Part shown: positions 48,703-50,910 of the stretch, piece after piece | Layout: every line of letters begins with the position of its first letter | How positions within the stretch are numbered: position 1 is the stretch's first letter | Source: Candidatus Methanoperedens sp. | GTDB taxonomy: Archaea > Halobacteriota > Methanosarcinia > Methanosarcinales > Methanoperedenaceae | Reading direction: 5' to 3' | NCBI GenBank assembly: GCA_027460465.1 | Contig: JAPZAV010000019.1 | Location: forward strand, 1 to 50,910 | DNA length: 50,910 nucleotides | The notes under the pieces: model-generated | Seen by the model: the letters and a program-made list of their open reading frames with translations, nothing else | Database searches by the model: none | What the model was told of the DNA's origin: nothing | Position numbers and translations under genes: made by a program

Positions 48703-49182
48703 ATGGCACTAGAAAATGTAGTAATAGGGATAATTCAATTAGTTATCGCCATAATACTTGCAGTGGTAGCACTGTATATTGGGTTCTCAGTTCTGGGATG
48801 GATAACTAAGGGAATTGAAGAAGAAAAAGAGATTGCTAAAGGCAACACAGCAGTAGGTATTCTTGTAGCAACCGTGTTCATAGCTATAGCCATTGTCGTG
48901 CAATCAGGAGTCATTGGTGTTTCTACAGGCATCTCAAAGGCGCTGGGGGGAGACTTGATTCCTCTGATAGCAAGCATATTTCAACTAATACTTGGAATAA
49001 TACTTGCAATCGCTGCAATATATCTTGCTCTCAATGTACTCGATAAGCTCACCAAAGGGATCGATGAGTTTGAAGAGCTCAAGAAAGGAAACGTGGCAGT
49101 CGCACTTGAGATGGCAGGAGTAATAATCGCGGTAGCAATAATCATCCAGGCAGGTGTTCTGGGAATAACTTCTGGAATATAG
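48703..49182 (+). CDS. Tandem DUF350-like membrane protein
   Basis: Two homologous halves (LVIAIILAVVALYIGFSVLGWITKGIEEEKEIAKGNTAVGILVA / LILGIILAIAAIYLALNVLDKLTKGIDEFEELKKGNVAVALEMA). Confidence 0.85.
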   Translation: MALENVVIGIIQLVIAIILAVVALYIGFSVLGWITKGIEEEKEIAKGNTAVGILVATVFIAIAIVVQSGVIGVSTGISKALGGDLIPLIASIFQLILGIILAIAAIYLALNVLDKLTKGIDEFEELKKGNVAVALEMAGVIIAVAIIIQAGVLGITSGI

Positions 49183-50224
49183 ATTGAATTTTTTTACTTT
49201 TTTTCAATAATTTCATCAGTTTTTCATTCACTTCATGTCCCACGATATCATCGAATCCCTCTCTCACGCGGATGATCACCGAGCCTTCTGGCACTGCTGC
49301 TTCAGGAAGTATGCAATCAAGGTCGCCATCTGTTATGCCGATGATCGGGATCCCAAGACGGGTAAGTATATCTGCAGCGACCATGGTAGTGTCGTCTCCA
49401 ACTGTTATGACGATGCTTGCGCCTTTTATAAGTTCGAAGGTGGACTCAGCGCTGTGATCAATTATTGCTACCGTTCTGGATTCTTCAATCTTCGATTTTT
49501 TTATCCGCGGCTTATGCTTTGTCCGCCGGATACTCCCGGTCTTGACCTTTGCAGTGAAAAGATCGATCTTTCTGGATCTCAGCTTCTCAAGACCATGGGG
49601 TTTTGCCTTGATTCCCCTGAGCTCGAACACAGCACTGTCCCTGCATATGATCTCAGGTTCGGTTTGCGCCACTTCTCCTATGACAATCCCTTCGAGACGG
49701 ATGTTCTCACCCTCAAAAGCGCCTGCAATTCTCCTGATCACTTTATTTCCTTCTTTTCTGATGTGCAGCGGCACTCTGCTTCCTTCCTCGACCGGCAGGT
49801 CGTAATGTTCGTGATGCATCCTGAGGAATTTTCTCACATACTGCGCGCACTTTTTTACCTCATGTCCGTAGTAGAAGATCCTGCCACATGCGTCAGGGCT
49901 CTCGATGTGGAGGAACAGAAGAGAAGGGTCGAGCTTTGATGCCACGATCTGTCCGAACTTGAATCCTGTTTCCAGTGTTTTTCCATGATTGAGCAGGATC
50001 GCAAGATCTATGCTGTCCCTCATGGCATTTATGGTCTCGCTCGGCGTGAGCCCCTGCGAGATATCCACCACATCCTCCAGACCTGCGTCAAGAACAGCCG
50101 TCCTCCCCATCGTCCCACCGAGCTTTGCTGCGACCTCATGTTCTTTCCTGAATATGTCTATTATCCGTTTTGCTGATCCCATATCAACGATCTCAGGACC
50201 ATGGAGAACTATTCCTATTCGCAT
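49142..50224 (-). CDS. DUF2117 domain protein
   Basis: MRIGIVLHGPEIVDMGSAKRIIDIF...ILNHGKTLETGFKFGQIVASKLDPSLLFLHIESPDACGRIFYYG; archaeal family. Confidence 0.88.
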   Translation of the reverse strand: MRIGIVLHGPEIVDMGSAKRIIDIFRKEHEVAAKLGGTMGRTAVLDAGLEDVVDISQGLTPSETINAMRDSIDLAILLNHGKTLETGFKFGQIVASKLDPSLLFLHIESPDACGRIFYYGHEVKKCAQYVRKFLRMHHEHYDLPVEEGSRVPLHIRKEGNKVIRRIAGAFEGENIRLEGIVIGEVAQTEPEIICRDSAVFELRGIKAKPHGLEKLRSRKIDLFTAKVKTGSIRRTKHKPRIKKSKIEESRTVAIIDHSAESTFELIKGASIVITVGDDTTMVAADILTRLGIPIIGITDGDLDCILPEAAVPEGSVIIRVREGFDDIVGHEVNEKLMKLLKKSKKIQSIFQKLFPEHLPG

Positions 50225-50282
50225 GTATGCCCTTTGGTTTTTCAGGATAAAGATTTAAGTATCAAAAAGAAATATTGGAAAC

Positions 50283-50444
50283 ATGAAACTGAAACTCAAG
50301 GATGTAATTATCGCGATTATCGCTCTGATTTTTGCTTATTTGATAATCGAGTTTTTATGGAGATTGATGTTTTTTGCAATAAGAATAGTGGTGATTTTGA
50401 TAGCCGCATATATACTTTATTTGATTTTGAAAAAATTGCTGTGA
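50283..50444 (+). CDS. Small hydrophobic membrane protein (53 aa)
   Basis: MKLKLKDVIIAIIALIFAYLIIEFLWRLMFFAIRIVVILIAAYILYLILKKLL; below the track length cutoff. Confidence 0.5.
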   Translation: MKLKLKDVIIAIIALIFAYLIIEFLWRLMFFAIRIVVILIAAYILYLILKKLL

Positions 50445-50448
50445 TAGA

Positions 50449-50637
50449 TCAATCCGAATATCTTCTCTTGAGGAAGTGATGTACCAGAAAAATAACAGCC
50501 CAGAAGACTGCTGCACCTTTCAGCGCTCTTAAGATATTCACGGTTTCTGGCTGCAGCAGATATCTCAGCATCAGATAAATTATGAAATAAATGACAGATG
50601 CAGCAGATGCAGTAAATAAAGGGCTTTTTTTATCCAT
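50449..50637 (-). CDS. Small membrane protein (62 aa)
   Basis: MDKKSPLFTASAASVIYFIIYLMLRYLLQPETVNILRALKGAAVFWAVIFLVHHFLKRR, two TM-like segments. Confidence 0.5.
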   Translation of the reverse strand: MDKKSPLFTASAASVIYFIIYLMLRYLLQPETVNILRALKGAAVFWAVIFLVHHFLKRRYSD

Positions 50638-50775
50638 TTTTCTATCTTTCAGTCAATTTATTATTAGAAATATCTTTCCATGCCATAGTAATTGCGGTTC
50701 AAGGTGCTGAATCTAAAAATATATATGTAGCCAGTCCTATCTGGGACGATTAATAGTGCTGAACAGGATGGAAAA

Positions 50776-50910
50776 ATGACGAAAAAGATTAAACTCTCCG
50801 AGCTTGGAAGCCTGCTTGGGGGCCTGGAAATCGAGGCTCTTGAGGGAGTAAAGATAGAAGGTGATGTGGAGCTTGATCTCGGGCAGATGATTAATCCGCA
50901 GATGGCATAT
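50776..50910 (+). CDS. cdhD: Acetyl-CoA decarbonylase/synthase (CODH/ACS) delta subunit, N-terminus (truncated by window edge)
   Basis: MTKKIKLSELGSLLGGLEIEALEGVKIEGDVELDLGQMINPQMAY resembles CdhD N-termini from Methanosarcinales. Confidence 0.75.
   Translation, partial: MTKKIKLSELGSLLGGLEIEALEGVKIEGDVELDLGQMINPQMAY

Overview
The window is a roughly 51 kb archaeal chromosome segment. Its gene complement (archaeal DnaG, KEOPS Pcc1, prefoldin beta, archaeal AspS, DUF2117, TIGR00303/CobT-like, and the start of a CODH/ACS delta subunit) points to a Methanosarcinales / ANME-2d-like euryarchaeon; this taxonomic call is inference. The left third (1-17.6 kb) is a heavily remodelled type I restriction-modification locus. 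Its hsdM, hsdS and hsdR genes are split apart by cargo: AlbA/Schlafen-like protein, DUF1016 nuclease, Fic, MNT/HEPN toxin-antitoxin, a second HEPN protein, and a 5-gene UPF0158/DUF6155/HEAT/SEC-C cassette. Duplicated hsdS 5' ends, duplicated hsdS 3' ends, chimeric hsdR-start/hsdS-end scars and four copies of a composite hairpin-chain repeat separate the cargo genes. The centre (19.3-26.9 kb) encodes a complete stressosome-type module (RsbR, RsbS, RsbT, RsbX-like). It is followed by a protein with an RsbU-type RsbT-binding N-terminus fused to GAF domains instead of a phosphatase, a Cache-GAF protein and a MEDS-domain histidine kinase, then an HgdB/HgdC-like (double-cubane type) ATP-dependent reductase pair. 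The right half is mostly housekeeping. Anomalies there include an smc gene broken by a 1-nt indel in a G run, a leuA/cimA-like gene with no ATG/GTG/TTG start upstream of its catalytic motif, and a DisA_N (c-di-AMP synthase-like) gene next to smc. No tRNA, rRNA or CRISPR array was recognised.
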